From Bosea beijingensis (lineage in GTDB: Bacteria; Pseudomonadota; Alphaproteobacteria; Rhizobiales; Beijerinckiaceae), in assembly GCF_030758975.1 (NCBI RefSeq), contig NZ_CP132359.1, positions 4,726,505 to 4,790,504 of the forward strand: a DNA stretch of 64,000 nucleotides. Reading direction: 5' to 3'. The position numbers were made by a program, and so were the translations under genes. This document shows, one piece after another, positions 36,109 through 44,397 of this stretch (position 1 is the first letter of the stretch; the number at the start of each line of letters is the position of its first letter). Under the pieces are notes generated by a model. The model saw only the letters and a program-made list of their open reading frames with translations, made no database searches and had not been told where the DNA came from.

Positions 36109-37090
36109 GGGCCGCCTCCTTCAGGGGGAAATGGCAGGCTGCGGCATGCCCGGTCGGGGGCAGGCCGGGCTTGTTCTCGCGGCAGAAGGCTTCCGCCCGG
36201 CCGCAGCGCGGATTGAAGGCGCAGCCCGGCGGGATGGCGTTGAGACGCGGCATGGCGCCGTCGATCTGGTTGAGATGCTCGTGGCGGACATGGACGCTCG
36301 GGATCGAGGCCATCAGCCCGGCGGTGTAGGGATGGCTCGGCCGGCGCGTCACCTCCTGGACCGGGCCGATCTCGACGATGCGGCCGGCATACATCACCGC
36401 GACCCGGTCGGCGGTCTCGGCGATGACGCCCATGTCGTGGGTGACCAGCATGATCGCCGTGCCGTGCTCGCGGCAGAGCCGCTTCAGGAGCGTGGTGATC
36501 TGCGCCTGGATCGAGACGTCGAGCGCCGTCGTCGGCTCGTCAGCGATGATCAGCGAGGGCTCGGCGCATAGCGCGAGCGCGATCACGACACGCTGGCGCA
36601 TGCCGCCGGAGAACTGATGCGGGAAATGGTCGATCCGCGTCTCGGCGGCGGGGATGCCGACCTCCTTGAGCAGGTCGAGCGCGCGCTTGCGGGCCTCCGC
36701 CCGGCTGACCGGCAGATGGGTCAGGATGGTCTCGACGAGCTGGTCGCCGACCTTGAGCAAAGGATGCAGCGAGGTCAGCGGGTCCTGGAAGATCGCGCCG
36801 ATGCGCCGGCCGCGCAGCTTGCGCATCTGCTCGGCCGGCAGGTTGTCGATGCGCTGGCCGGCAAGATGGATCTCGCCGCCGTCGACACGGCCGGGCGGAT
36901 CGAGCAGGCCGATCACCGCCGTGCCGGTCAGGGACTTGCCTGCCCCGGATTCGCCGACCACGCCGAGGATTTCCCCCGGCGCGATGTCGAAGGACACGCC
37001 GTCCAGCGCCGTCAGCGGACCGTGGCGGCCATCGAAGACAATGCGCAGGTCGCGGACGGACAGGAGAGGCTGGGCGGCGGGCGCGTTCAT
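36101..37090 (-). CDS. Dipeptide/opine-type ABC importer ATPase (DppD-like)
   Basis: First ATPase of the importer, 329 residues. Walker A GVVGESGAGKSLTG, signature HQFSGGMRQRVVIALAL, Walker B LIIADEPTTALDV, H-loop VTHDMGVIAE; C-terminal oligopeptide domain ending CAFNPRCGRAEAFC with cysteines. Overlaps the amidohydrolase stop (ATGA) and the DppF-like start, so the three are translationally coupled. Confidence 0.9.
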   Translation of the reverse strand: MNAPAAQPLLSVRDLRIVFDGRHGPLTALDGVSFDIAPGEILGVVGESGAGKSLTGTAVIGLLDPPGRVDGGEIHLAGQRIDNLPAEQMRKLRGRRIGAIFQDPLTSLHPLLKVGDQLVETILTHLPVSRAEARKRALDLLKEVGIPAAETRIDHFPHQFSGGMRQRVVIALALCAEPSLIIADEPTTALDVSIQAQITTLLKRLCREHGTAIMLVTHDMGVIAETADRVAVMYAGRIVEIGPVQEVTRRPSHPYTAGLMASIPSVHVRHEHLNQIDGAMPRLNAIPPGCAFNPRCGRAEAFCRENKPGLPPTGHAAACHFPLKEAAHA

Positions 37091-38592
37091 GCAGAGGCCT
37101 CGCTGCGTTCGATGGCGTAGCTCGACGAGAAGATCTCGCTCATCGGCGGGTGGCCGAGCGTGCGCTCGGGATAACGTGCCATCACGCCCTCGAACTGCTT
37201 CTGGGCGCGGATGTTGTCGGCGGCCTCGTCCTGGCCGGGGATCGCCCGGTTCTCCATGACGAAGCGGCCATCGATCACCACGGTCGCGAAATCGCGGCCA
37301 TGGCCGGTCAGCATCATCGTCTGGATCGGGTCGATGACCTGCCCGCTATGCGGCCGGTCGAACGCGAAGACGGTGATGTCGGCGCGCGAACCCGGCTGGA
37401 GGCGGCCGAGATCGGGGCGCTGGAGCGCATCCGCACCGCCGATGGTCGCGGCGTCGTAATAGTCCTCGGAGCGCACTGCGCCGACATTGCCGGCCATGGT
37501 GCGGGAGAGGATCATGCCGGTCTGCATGTTCATCACCATGTCCGGCGGGGCGGTATCGGTACCCATGGCGATGTTCAGGCCCATGGCGCGATAGCTACCG
37601 AAATGATTGATGCTGTTGCCGTGCCGGCCCGAGACGAGCGGGCAATGCACGATGCTGGCGCCGGAATCGCGGATGATCTCGAGATCGCGGCCGGGACGGT
37701 CGATCAGGCGGCTGCCGGAGACGACGGTGCCATGCGGCAGCAGACAGCGCTCGTTGAGGAAGCCGAGGCTCTCCAGCCATTCCGGCGGGCTCATGCCGTG
37801 CTGGGCGAGGACGAGATCGTATTCGATCTTCGACTGGCAGCAATGCAGCCGGACGGGGATATCGAGCTCGCGCGAGGCGGCCGCGGTGCGGCGCAGGAGC
37901 TCGGCCGTCGAGGTCTCGATGCGATCGGGCGCGAACATCGCGCGGATCAAGCCACCGGCCTGGCCCTCATGGCGCCTGGCGAAATCGATGGCCGCGTCGA
38001 GCTCGGCGAGGCCGCGCTCCTCCTCGTAATAGGTGACGACGCGTCCGTCGCTTTCGACGACCTGATTGCCGGTGCGATAGGCCGGGCCGAGATAGGCGCG
38101 CATGCCGAGATCGGCGGCGGCAGCCGCGGCATCCTCGAATTCCTGCACCGTCTCGCCCCAGGCGCGGTAGAACAGAGAGGCGATCGGCAGCGCCGTGGTG
38201 ATGCCGTTGCGGATCAACTGGGAGAAGGCATAGCGCTTCTGGAAGGCCAGCTCCTCGCGCGTATACATCTCGTAGGGGCCGGCCTCGAGATAGCTGCGCG
38301 GCCAGACGCGCCCCTTCTTCCAGGCCGGCTGGTTGTCATAGCCGAGGATGGTGGTGTCGAGGTCGGAAAGGGCGTCGCAATCGACGAAGCCCGGTCCGAT
38401 CAGGGCATGGCCATAGTCGATCCGGCGCGCGACCTCGCCGGGGAAACCGTGGCCGACGAAGACGACCTCGCCGTTCTCGAAGACGACCTCGCCGTTCTCA
38501 TAGAGGCGATGGCGGCCGTCCTTGTGGCCGACGACCCAGCGGGCGGTCATCAGGATGCGGCCTTCGGGGCGCTTCTTGGCTTGCAGGCTCAC
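37087..38592 (-). CDS. Amidohydrolase-superfamily deaminase/chlorohydrolase-like enzyme inside ABC operon
   Basis: 501-residue ATZ/TRZ-type amidohydrolase. Metal ligands of the barrel seem to be His in RLHCCQSKIEY, His in CLLPHGTVVSG and Asp in GTDTAPPDM; the usual N-terminal HxH after PGF is replaced by PGFVDCDALSD, so the metal site is non-canonical. Homologs of this kind are often labelled chlorohydrolase or cytosine deaminase-like. The N-terminal part holds a direct duplication: ENGEVVF occurs twice in a row (residues about 32-45). Start codon GTG at 38592 is chosen because GAGGAC lies about eight bases upstream. It is co-transcribed with ABC importer genes, so it probably deaminates or dehalogenates the imported compound, identity unknown. 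Confidence 0.85.
   Translation of the reverse strand: MSLQAKKRPEGRILMTARWVVGHKDGRHRLYENGEVVFENGEVVFVGHGFPGEVARRIDYGHALIGPGFVDCDALSDLDTTILGYDNQPAWKKGRVWPRSYLEAGPYEMYTREELAFQKRYAFSQLIRNGITTALPIASLFYRAWGETVQEFEDAAAAAADLGMRAYLGPAYRTGNQVVESDGRVVTYYEEERGLAELDAAIDFARRHEGQAGGLIRAMFAPDRIETSTAELLRRTAAASRELDIPVRLHCCQSKIEYDLVLAQHGMSPPEWLESLGFLNERCLLPHGTVVSGSRLIDRPGRDLEIIRDSGASIVHCPLVSGRHGNSINHFGSYRAMGLNIAMGTDTAPPDMVMNMQTGMILSRTMAGNVGAVRSEDYYDAATIGGADALQRPDLGRLQPGSRADITVFAFDRPHSGQVIDPIQTMMLTGHGRDFATVVIDGRFVMENRAIPGQDEAADNIRAQKQFEGVMARYPERTLGHPPMSEIFSSSYAIERSEASA
38458..38499. repeat. 21-bp perfect tandem duplication inside amidohydrolase gene
   Basis: GAAGACGACCTCGCCGTTCT plus C occurs twice without a gap (38458-38478 and 38479-38499). 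The unit is 21 bases, so the reading frame is kept and seven residues (ENGEVVF, read on the minus strand) are repeated. Confidence 0.95.
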
Positions 38593-38632
38593 AGGCTAGT
38601 CCTCATCAAAAATGCCATTGCGGACAATGGCC

Positions 38633-39568
38633 TCAGCGCAGCTTCGGGTTCAGCGCATCGCGCAGCCAGTCGCCCAGCAGGTTGACCGAGAGCACGATCA
38701 GGCCGAGCTGAAGCGAAGGGAAGACGACGAGCCACCATGAGCCGGAGAACAGGTACTGGTTGCCGATGCGGATCAGCGTGCCGAGCGAAGGCTGGGTGAT
38801 CGGCATGCCGACGCCGAGAAAGGAGAGCGTCGCCTCCGAGAGGATGGCGAGGCCGAGGCTCAGCGTCGCCGAGACCATCACAGGCGTCATGGTGTTGGGC
38901 AGGATATGGCGGCCCATGATCCGCGTCGCCGGCACCTTGATGATGCGGGCGGCGAGCACGTATTCCTTGCGGCGCTCGACCATGGTCAGCGCGCGCACGG
39001 TGCGGGCATATTGCACCCAGCTCGTCAGCGCGATCGACAGCACAAGCACCACGGCGGAGAAGGGCTCGCGCAGGGCCGGCGGCAGCATCTCGCGGAAGAT
39101 CGCCGAGACCAGGATCGCCATCAGCAGCGTCGGGATCGAGAGCACGGTGTCGCCGAGCCGCATCAGGATGTTGTCGATGCGCCCGCCATGAAAGCCGGCC
39201 GTGAGCCCGATCGAGACGCCGATCAGCATCGAGACGACCACGGCGGAGAAGCCGATGATCAGCGAGATTCGCGAGCCGTAGAGGATGGCCGAGAGCACGT
39301 CGCGCCCCTGCGGATCGGTGCCGAGCAGGAAGGGCCATTCGCCGCCATCCTGCCAGATCGGCGGGATCTCGGCCTTGTCGATGAAGACCTGGGCGAGGTC
39401 GTAGGGGTTCTGCGGCGCGATCAGCGGGGCAAAGAGCGCGCTCAGGACGAGCAGCGCCAGCACCAGCGTCGAGAGCCAGGCCACCGGCGTGTGGCAGAAA
39501 CTCCAGCCGATATCGCTGTCGAGGAAGCGGCGCAGGCGGCCTGGTTTCTTCACGGTATCAGCGGGCAT
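38633..39568 (-). CDS. Dipeptide/opine-type ABC importer permease (DppC-like)
   Basis: 311-residue inner-membrane permease with about six transmembrane helices (first at LVLALLVLSALFAPLIAP) and the BPD inner-membrane signature, the EAA-like loop in YVLAARIIKVPATRIMGRHI. The N-terminal extracytoplasmic loop with GTDPQGRDVLSAILYGSR is characteristic of DppC/OppC. Overlaps the DppB-like gene by 11 bases. Confidence 0.92.
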   Translation of the reverse strand: MPADTVKKPGRLRRFLDSDIGWSFCHTPVAWLSTLVLALLVLSALFAPLIAPQNPYDLAQVFIDKAEIPPIWQDGGEWPFLLGTDPQGRDVLSAILYGSRISLIIGFSAVVVSMLIGVSIGLTAGFHGGRIDNILMRLGDTVLSIPTLLMAILVSAIFREMLPPALREPFSAVVLVLSIALTSWVQYARTVRALTMVERRKEYVLAARIIKVPATRIMGRHILPNTMTPVMVSATLSLGLAILSEATLSFLGVGMPITQPSLGTLIRIGNQYLFSGSWWLVVFPSLQLGLIVLSVNLLGDWLRDALNPKLR

Positions 39569-40550
39569 TTGCGCCTCCCGTCAGCGCGTCCTCGCGCAGT
39601 CGCGGATCGACCCAGGCATAGGTCAGGTCCACCAGCGTGTTGAGGGTGACGAAGATGAAGGAGACGACGATCAGGTAGGCTGCCATCACCGGGATATCGA
39701 CGAAGGTCACCGCCTGGACGAAGAGCATGCCCATGCCCGGCCACTGGAACACCGTCTCGGTGACCAGCGCGAAGGCGATGAGGTTGCCGATCTGCAGGCC
39801 GGTGACGGTGATGACCGGCATCAGGCAGTTGCGCAAAGCATGGCCGAAATGGACGGCACGGGACGGCAGGCCGCGCGCCCGGGCGAAGCGGATGAAATCG
39901 GTGCGCATGGTCTCGAGCATCTCGGCGCGGACGAGCCGCATCACCAGCGTGATCTGGAAGAGCGAGAGCGTGATGCTCGGCAGGATCAGCGCCTTGCGGC
40001 CGGAGGCGGTCAGCAGGCCCGTGCTCCACCAGCCGATCTGAACAACCTCGCCGCGCCCGAAGGCCGGCAGCCATTGCAGCGTCACCGAGAAGATCAGGAT
40101 AAACAGGATGCCGAGCGCGAAGCTCGGCAGGGAAACTCCAAGCACCGAGACGAATTGCAGGGTCTTGGCGAGGAAACTGTCTCGCCGGATCGCGGTGTAG
40201 ACGCCCAAGGGAACGCCGACGGCGAGCGACAGGAAGGTCGCGACCAGAACCAGCTCGAAGGTCGCCGGGAAACGCTCCGAGATCAGCGTGAACACGTCCT
40301 GCTGGTTGCGGTAGGAAATGCCGAAATCGCCGCGCACGGCATTGCTGACGAAGGTCGCGTATTGCAGCACGAAGCCCTTGTCGAGGCCGAGGCGGACGCG
40401 CAATTCATCGCGCTGCTGCTGGCTCGCCTGCTCGTTCAGCATCAGCTCCACGGGGTCGCCGACGAAGCGAAAGATCAGGAAGGCGAGAAAGGCCACCGCC
40501 AGCATGACGCCAGCGGCATTGAGCAGTCGCTTCAAGAGAAAGGCCGGCAT
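39558..40550 (-). CDS. Dipeptide/opine-type ABC importer permease (DppB-like)
   Basis: 330-residue permease, DppB/OppB-like: first helix AAGVMLAVAFLAFLIFRF, then a long periplasmic segment (LRVRLGLDKGFVLQYATF), and the EAA-type loop FIRFARARGLPSRAVHFGHA. AGGAGTTCCC just upstream is a strong ribosome-binding site. Lies 129 bases after the binding-protein stop, with a palindromic repeat in the gap. Confidence 0.92.
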   Translation of the reverse strand: MPAFLLKRLLNAAGVMLAVAFLAFLIFRFVGDPVELMLNEQASQQQRDELRVRLGLDKGFVLQYATFVSNAVRGDFGISYRNQQDVFTLISERFPATFELVLVATFLSLAVGVPLGVYTAIRRDSFLAKTLQFVSVLGVSLPSFALGILFILIFSVTLQWLPAFGRGEVVQIGWWSTGLLTASGRKALILPSITLSLFQITLVMRLVRAEMLETMRTDFIRFARARGLPSRAVHFGHALRNCLMPVITVTGLQIGNLIAFALVTETVFQWPGMGMLFVQAVTFVDIPVMAAYLIVVSFIFVTLNTLVDLTYAWVDPRLREDALTGGANAR

Positions 40551-40570
40551 GGGAACTCCTGCGTTCCGGC

Positions 40571-40606
40571 GTCATTCCCGGGCTTCGCGCGGCGAAGACC
40601 CGGGAA
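40571..40606. repeat. Palindromic repeat, family 2 (GTCATTCCCGG type), copy C
   Basis: GTCATTCCCGGGCTTCGC followed by the inverted GCGAAG..CCCGGGAA. Arms TTCCCGGG (40575-40582) and CCCGGGAA (40599-40606) are perfect complements, with CTTCGC/GCGAAG nested inside. It lies between the binding protein and DppB-like genes of one operon, so it could attenuate or protect mRNA there. Confidence 0.75.
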
Positions 40607-40679
40607 CTTCAGGAGAAGAGGCGCTGGTTTGCGCCACGGCCAGGGTCAAGCCCGGCCATGGCGGTCGACCGCGTCAGCC

Positions 40680-42248
40680 TCACTTCATCACGGTCAGCCA
40701 CAGCCGCGGCTTATTGTCCGAGGCCTGCACCGTCGAGACGACCGTGCTGCGCATCGCCCAGGCCATCGGCTGCTGATGCAGCGGGATGAAGAGCTGCTCC
40801 TTCTTGGCGATCTTGAGCGCTTCCTTCATCATCTCGATGCGCTTGGGCGTGTCGAGCTCGACGCCGGCCTTGTCGATCAGCGCGTCGATCCGCGGATCGC
40901 CCCAGTTGCCCCAGTTGAAGACGCCGCCGGTGCCGCTTTTGGAACGCAGCACCTGCACCAGCAGGGAATAGGCGTCGATCATCGGCTCGTTGGCCCAGCC
41001 GAAAGAGATGACGTCGAACTCGCCCTTGACGCGCTTCGGCGTCTGCTGACTGCGCGGGGCCATGCTGAGATTCGGCTTCAGGCCGGCGCGCGACCACATC
41101 GCCGCGACCGCCTGGCAGAACTCCTCCTCGTTGACGAGCGAGTCGCTCTGGCAGTTGATCTGGAACGAGAAGCCGTTGGGATAGCCGGCATCGGCCAGGA
41201 GCTTCTTGGCGCCGTTCAGGTCGAAGGGCAGGCGCTCATCCTGCGAGGGCTCGTAGCCAGGGATCGCCGGGGCGACGAGCGCGCCGGTGTTGCGCGACAG
41301 GCCACGCATGGCGCGCTTCTGCACCGCATCGATGTCAATGGCCCGATAGAGCGCCTCGCGGACACGGATGTCCTTGAAGGGGTTTTTATCCTTGACGTCG
41401 CTCTCGATCAGCTTGTCGCCGAGGTTGAGGGCGAAGAAGACCGAGCGCAATTCGTTGGTCTGCAGCACCTTGACGTCCGGCGAGGCGGAGAGGCGCGGCA
41501 GGTCCTGCAGCGGGGCGACGTTGGTGTAGTCGATCTCGCCCGACAGCATGGCCGCGACACGGGTCGATGACGAAGTGATCGGCGAGAACTCGATCACGTC
41601 GATATTGTGCTTCGGCTTGTCCCACCAGCCGGCGTTCTTGACGAAGACCGTCTTGGAATCGGCACGGCGGCTCTCGACCTTGAACGGGCCGGTGCCGTTG
41701 GCATTGTCGGTAGCGTAGCCCTTCACGCCCTTGCCGGAATCGGTTGGGAGCAGCGAGTTGTTCGCCTCCATCCACTCCTTGTCGAAGATGAAGATGTTGG
41801 TGAGGTCGTTCAGCAGCAGAGGATAAGGGCCGTTGACCTCGAGCTCGATCGTGTAATCGTCGATCTTCTTCGAGCTCTTATAGGCCGGAAGATTGCCCTT
41901 GAGCGGCGAGGTGTCGTGGGTGACGCGGGCCAGCGAGGCGATGACGTCGTCGGCGGTGAAGGGGTTGCCATTGTGGAACTTGACGCCCTGGCGCAGCTTG
42001 AAGCGCCAGACGGTCGGTGACACCGTCTCCCAGGACTCGGCCAGAGCCGGCTCGATCTTGAGATCGCCGGTATAGCGCACGAGCCCTTCATAGACGTGGT
42101 TCAGGACGGCGAGCGTGAAGGTCTCGCCATAGGAATAAGGATCGAGCGAGGCGATCTCGCGCGACGCGCCCCATTTGAGCGTCTTGGCTTCCGCAGCTCC
42201 CGTGAGCGCAAAGGCAGCGACGGCCGCCAGCAACCAGGCCTTCTTCAT
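40680..42248 (-). CDS. Periplasmic solute-binding protein (SBP_bac_5, DppA-like)
   Basis: 522-residue exported binding protein of peptide/nickel/opine importers. Signal peptide MKKAWLLAAVAAFALTGAAEA, then mature start KTLKWGASREIASLDPYSYG; typical family-5 motifs are TVWRFKLRQGVKFHNGNPFTADDVIASL and VREALYRAIDIDA. The start at 42248 is preferred over 42269 because GGGGAGAAG lies a few bases upstream. First gene of the operon and divergent from a GntR-family gene; its abundance control is suggested by the palindromic repeat downstream. Confidence 0.92.
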   Translation of the reverse strand: MKKAWLLAAVAAFALTGAAEAKTLKWGASREIASLDPYSYGETFTLAVLNHVYEGLVRYTGDLKIEPALAESWETVSPTVWRFKLRQGVKFHNGNPFTADDVIASLARVTHDTSPLKGNLPAYKSSKKIDDYTIELEVNGPYPLLLNDLTNIFIFDKEWMEANNSLLPTDSGKGVKGYATDNANGTGPFKVESRRADSKTVFVKNAGWWDKPKHNIDVIEFSPITSSSTRVAAMLSGEIDYTNVAPLQDLPRLSASPDVKVLQTNELRSVFFALNLGDKLIESDVKDKNPFKDIRVREALYRAIDIDAVQKRAMRGLSRNTGALVAPAIPGYEPSQDERLPFDLNGAKKLLADAGYPNGFSFQINCQSDSLVNEEEFCQAVAAMWSRAGLKPNLSMAPRSQQTPKRVKGEFDVISFGWANEPMIDAYSLLVQVLRSKSGTGGVFNWGNWGDPRIDALIDKAGVELDTPKRIEMMKEALKIAKKEQLFIPLHQQPMAWAMRSTVVSTVQASDNKPRLWLTVMK

Positions 42249-42368
42249 CGACTTCTCCCCTTTTTGCATCGACAGGCCTCCGGACCCGCCGAGTGTCGGT
42301 CGCGTTCTGCCGTCCCGTTATGCACCTGGCGCTTTGCGCGCCATTTTCGTGTGCGATTATCAGGCATA

Positions 42369-42403
42369 CTTGCATACGATGTGAGAAGCGTATTGTATGC
42401 GAT
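42369..42403. promoter_or_regulatory. Paired GntR-FCD operator between binding protein and regulator
   Basis: CTTGCATACGAT (42369-42380) and ATTGTATGCGAT (42392-42403) are approximate inverted copies; GCATAC and GTATGC are exact. The spacing and the TTGTATGC core fit the FadR/VanR-type GntR half-site. It is central in the divergent region between the ABC binding protein and the GntR gene. Confidence 0.65.
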
Positions 42404-42493
42404 TATTGAACACAAGCGGAAACTGGCGCGGAGCCCGCGATCGTGACATTGACGCCCCCGGACAAAGTCGTTCCAGCACGAGGGACAGCCACG

Positions 42494-43201
42494 ATGGGCG
42501 AGAAGCGAGCCCCGGTTCTGCGCGCCGAATCCGTCTACCGGGCGCTGCGCCGGGCGATCATCGAGCAGGCGCTGAAACCCGGCATGAAGCTGCCGGAGGA
42601 TTCGATCGGCGAGCAGCTCGGCGTCAGCCGCACCCTCGTGCGCGAGGCCTTCGGGCGACTTGCCGTCGAGGGACTCGTCGAGCTCAAGCCCAATCGCGGC
42701 GCCTCGGTTGCCTATCCCACGCTGGAAGAGGCACGCGATGTTTTCGAGGTCCGCCGCGGCCTCGAGCGGCTCGTGGCGGAAAGCCTGGCCGGCCGCATCA
42801 CGACCGCCCAGGTCGCCGAGCTGGAAGCCCATGTCCGCCAAGAGGAGAAGGCGCATGAGCAGGACGGACCGGAATCGATCCGCCTCTCCGGCGAGTTCCA
42901 CATCAAGCTTGCGAAGATGACCGGCAACGCGCTGCTGCTGCGCTATGTCCAGGAGGCTTCGTCGCGCTGCTCGCTGATCCTGGCGATCTACGGGCGTCCG
43001 CACTCGACCGAATGCGCCGTCTCCGAGCATCGCCAGTTGATCGACGCCTTGCGGGCCGGCGACGCCGCGCGAGCCGCCGACCTGATGGACCACCATCTGC
43101 GGGCCGTCGTCACCCGCGCGCTGCTGACGCCGCGCATCGAACGCGACATCCGCGACGTGCTTGCCCCCTACGCGCTGAGCGAAGGGCTCAATCCATCCTG
43201 A
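42494..43201 (+). CDS. GntR/FCD-family transcriptional regulator
   Basis: 235-residue regulator: N-terminal GntR winged helix (SVYRALRRAIIEQALKPGMK, PEDSIGEQLGVSRTLVREAF) and C-terminal FCD domain with the metal/ligand residues in FHIKLAKMTGN and DHHLRAVVTRAL. ATG at 42494 gives a normal N-terminus with GAGGGA ten bases upstream; a GTG at 42443 is the alternative. Divergent from the ABC/amidohydrolase operon with a matching operator in between, so it probably represses that operon and responds to its substrate or breakdown product. Confidence 0.9.
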   Translation: MGEKRAPVLRAESVYRALRRAIIEQALKPGMKLPEDSIGEQLGVSRTLVREAFGRLAVEGLVELKPNRGASVAYPTLEEARDVFEVRRGLERLVAESLAGRITTAQVAELEAHVRQEEKAHEQDGPESIRLSGEFHIKLAKMTGNALLLRYVQEASSRCSLILAIYGRPHSTECAVSEHRQLIDALRAGDAARAADLMDHHLRAVVTRALLTPRIERDIRDVLAPYALSEGLNPS

Positions 43202-43216
43202 TCCCGCGACCGCGCA

Positions 43217-43229
43217 CGACATCATGTCG
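43217..43229. other. Short perfect palindrome after GntR gene
   Basis: CGACAT C ATGTCG. It begins 16 bases after the GntR stop codon. No T-run follows; role unclear. Confidence 0.3.
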
Positions 43230-43270
43230 ACCGTCCGCCGCATCACGCGCGGAGACATGCATCAGACGCA

Positions 43271-43289
43271 GACCAATTAGTCTTTGGTC
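43271..43289. promoter_or_regulatory. GACCAA-N7-TTGGTC dyad upstream of hydrolase
   Basis: GACCAA (43271-43276) and TTGGTC (43284-43289) are perfect complements around TTAGTCT. It lies immediately upstream of an FNR/FixK-like box and about 210 bases before the alpha/beta hydrolase. A TetR/MarR-type or similar dimer site is plausible. Confidence 0.45.
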
Positions 43290-43292
43290 TAT

Positions 43293-43306
43293 TTGATCTG
43301 CGTCAA
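43293..43306 (+). promoter_or_regulatory. FNR/FixK-like box upstream of hydrolase and cytochrome c
   Basis: TTGATCTGCGTCAA matches the TTGAT-N4-ATCAA consensus with one mismatch (GTCAA). It lies 194 bases before the alpha/beta hydrolase start. Oxygen-responsive control of the hydrolase and following cytochrome c is an inference from this sequence only. Confidence 0.5.
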
Positions 43307-43440
43307 GGACATTGCGCCCCCTGCGCTCAAGCCATGGCGGGGGCGGTTCCAATGCGCCATCCTGCCACAAAGCGATCCCATCGGCCAATCAAGACCGAGC
43401 GATCGGGGCGGGCGACCTAGTATTCCAGGGAGATGGGGCC

Positions 43441-43503
43441 ATGGACGAGATCATGCGCAGGCAGCGCAGCATTCGGCATCTCCATCCGCGAGGTGACGCA
43501 TGA
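43441..43503 (+). CDS. Possible 20-residue leader peptide
   Basis: Open frame MDEIMRRQRSIRHLHPRGDA with a GGGAGATGGGGCC ribosome-binding-like stretch directly ahead; its stop overlaps the hydrolase start (ATGA). The basic, arginine-rich composition is not helpful for identification and the frame could be chance. It may couple translation of the hydrolase. Confidence 0.2.
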   Translation: MDEIMRRQRSIRHLHPRGDA

Positions 43504-44315
43504 CGGCCAGCACGGACATCACCGATTTCAAGATCGAGACGCCCGACGGCGCCACGCTGCATGCCTTCAAGGAAGGCCATGGCCAGCCGCTGCTGCTCGT
43601 CAGCGGACTGAGCGGCAGCGCCGCCTTCTGGGGCGAGATCGCGGCAACGCTCTCTCGCTCCTTCCAGGTGATCCGCTTCGATCAGCGCGGCATCGGCGCC
43701 AGCACGCGCGGCGAGGCGCCCTGCTCGATCGACCTCCTCGCGCAGGATAGCCTCGCCGTCCTCGACGCAGCCGGCATCTCGCGGGCCGTGGTGCTCGGCC
43801 ATTCCACCGGCGGCTGCATCGCACAGGCCATCGCCAAGCAGGCTCCCGGCCGGCTCGACGGCCTGATCCTGAGCGCAAGCTGGCTGAAATCCGGCCGCTA
43901 CATCAACGCCGTCTTCGGCGCGCGGCGGGCGATCCTCGCCTGCGACCCCCACGCCTATGCCGCCGCTTCGGTGCTGAGCGGCTACCAGCCACGCTGGATC
44001 GAGGCGAACTGGCACGTCTACGATGCCGCAATCGAGGCCGCGCCCGTCAGCGAGCAGGCCCGGACGGTAACGCGCGAGCGCCTCGACGCCTTGCTCGCCT
44101 TCGATGGCACCGCCGATGTCGCCTCGCTGATGATGCCGGTACTCGTCCTCGGCACGCGGGACGACATGGTCGTTCCCGTCTATCATCAGGAAGAACTCGC
44201 GGCCGCCCTGCCCGGCTGCCGCCGGGCGATCATGGAAACCGGCGGGCATCTCTTCCCGATCTCCCGGCCGGATGCCTTCACCGCGACCGTGGCGGAGTGG
44301 ATCGGCGAACTCTGA
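43500..44315 (+). CDS. Alpha/beta hydrolase
   Basis: 271-residue serine hydrolase. Nucleophile Ser102 in GHSTGGC, oxyanion LVSGLSGSAAFW, acid probably Asp in GTRDDMVVP and His in TGGHLFP near the C-terminus. RFDQRGIGASTRGE is the DxRGxGxS block of the RutD/BioH-like branch. Ribosome-binding site GAGGTG. Substrate unknown. Followed 80 bases later by a cytochrome c gene on the same strand; preceded by a dyad and an FNR-like box. Confidence 0.85.
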   Translation: MTASTDITDFKIETPDGATLHAFKEGHGQPLLLVSGLSGSAAFWGEIAATLSRSFQVIRFDQRGIGASTRGEAPCSIDLLAQDSLAVLDAAGISRAVVLGHSTGGCIAQAIAKQAPGRLDGLILSASWLKSGRYINAVFGARRAILACDPHAYAAASVLSGYQPRWIEANWHVYDAAIEAAPVSEQARTVTRERLDALLAFDGTADVASLMMPVLVLGTRDDMVVPVYHQEELAAALPGCRRAIMETGGHLFPISRPDAFTATVAEWIGEL

Positions 44316-44397
44316 ACAGGGCGCCGCGCGGCGAAATGGCTCATGCCGCCACCTGATGACTCGGCGCTACGTTGAGAATGTCTCCAAGTCGAAAGAC

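Noticed and set aside
39489..41570. 693-codon plus-strand frame opposite the ABC operon
   Set aside because: Shadow of the permease and binding-protein genes.
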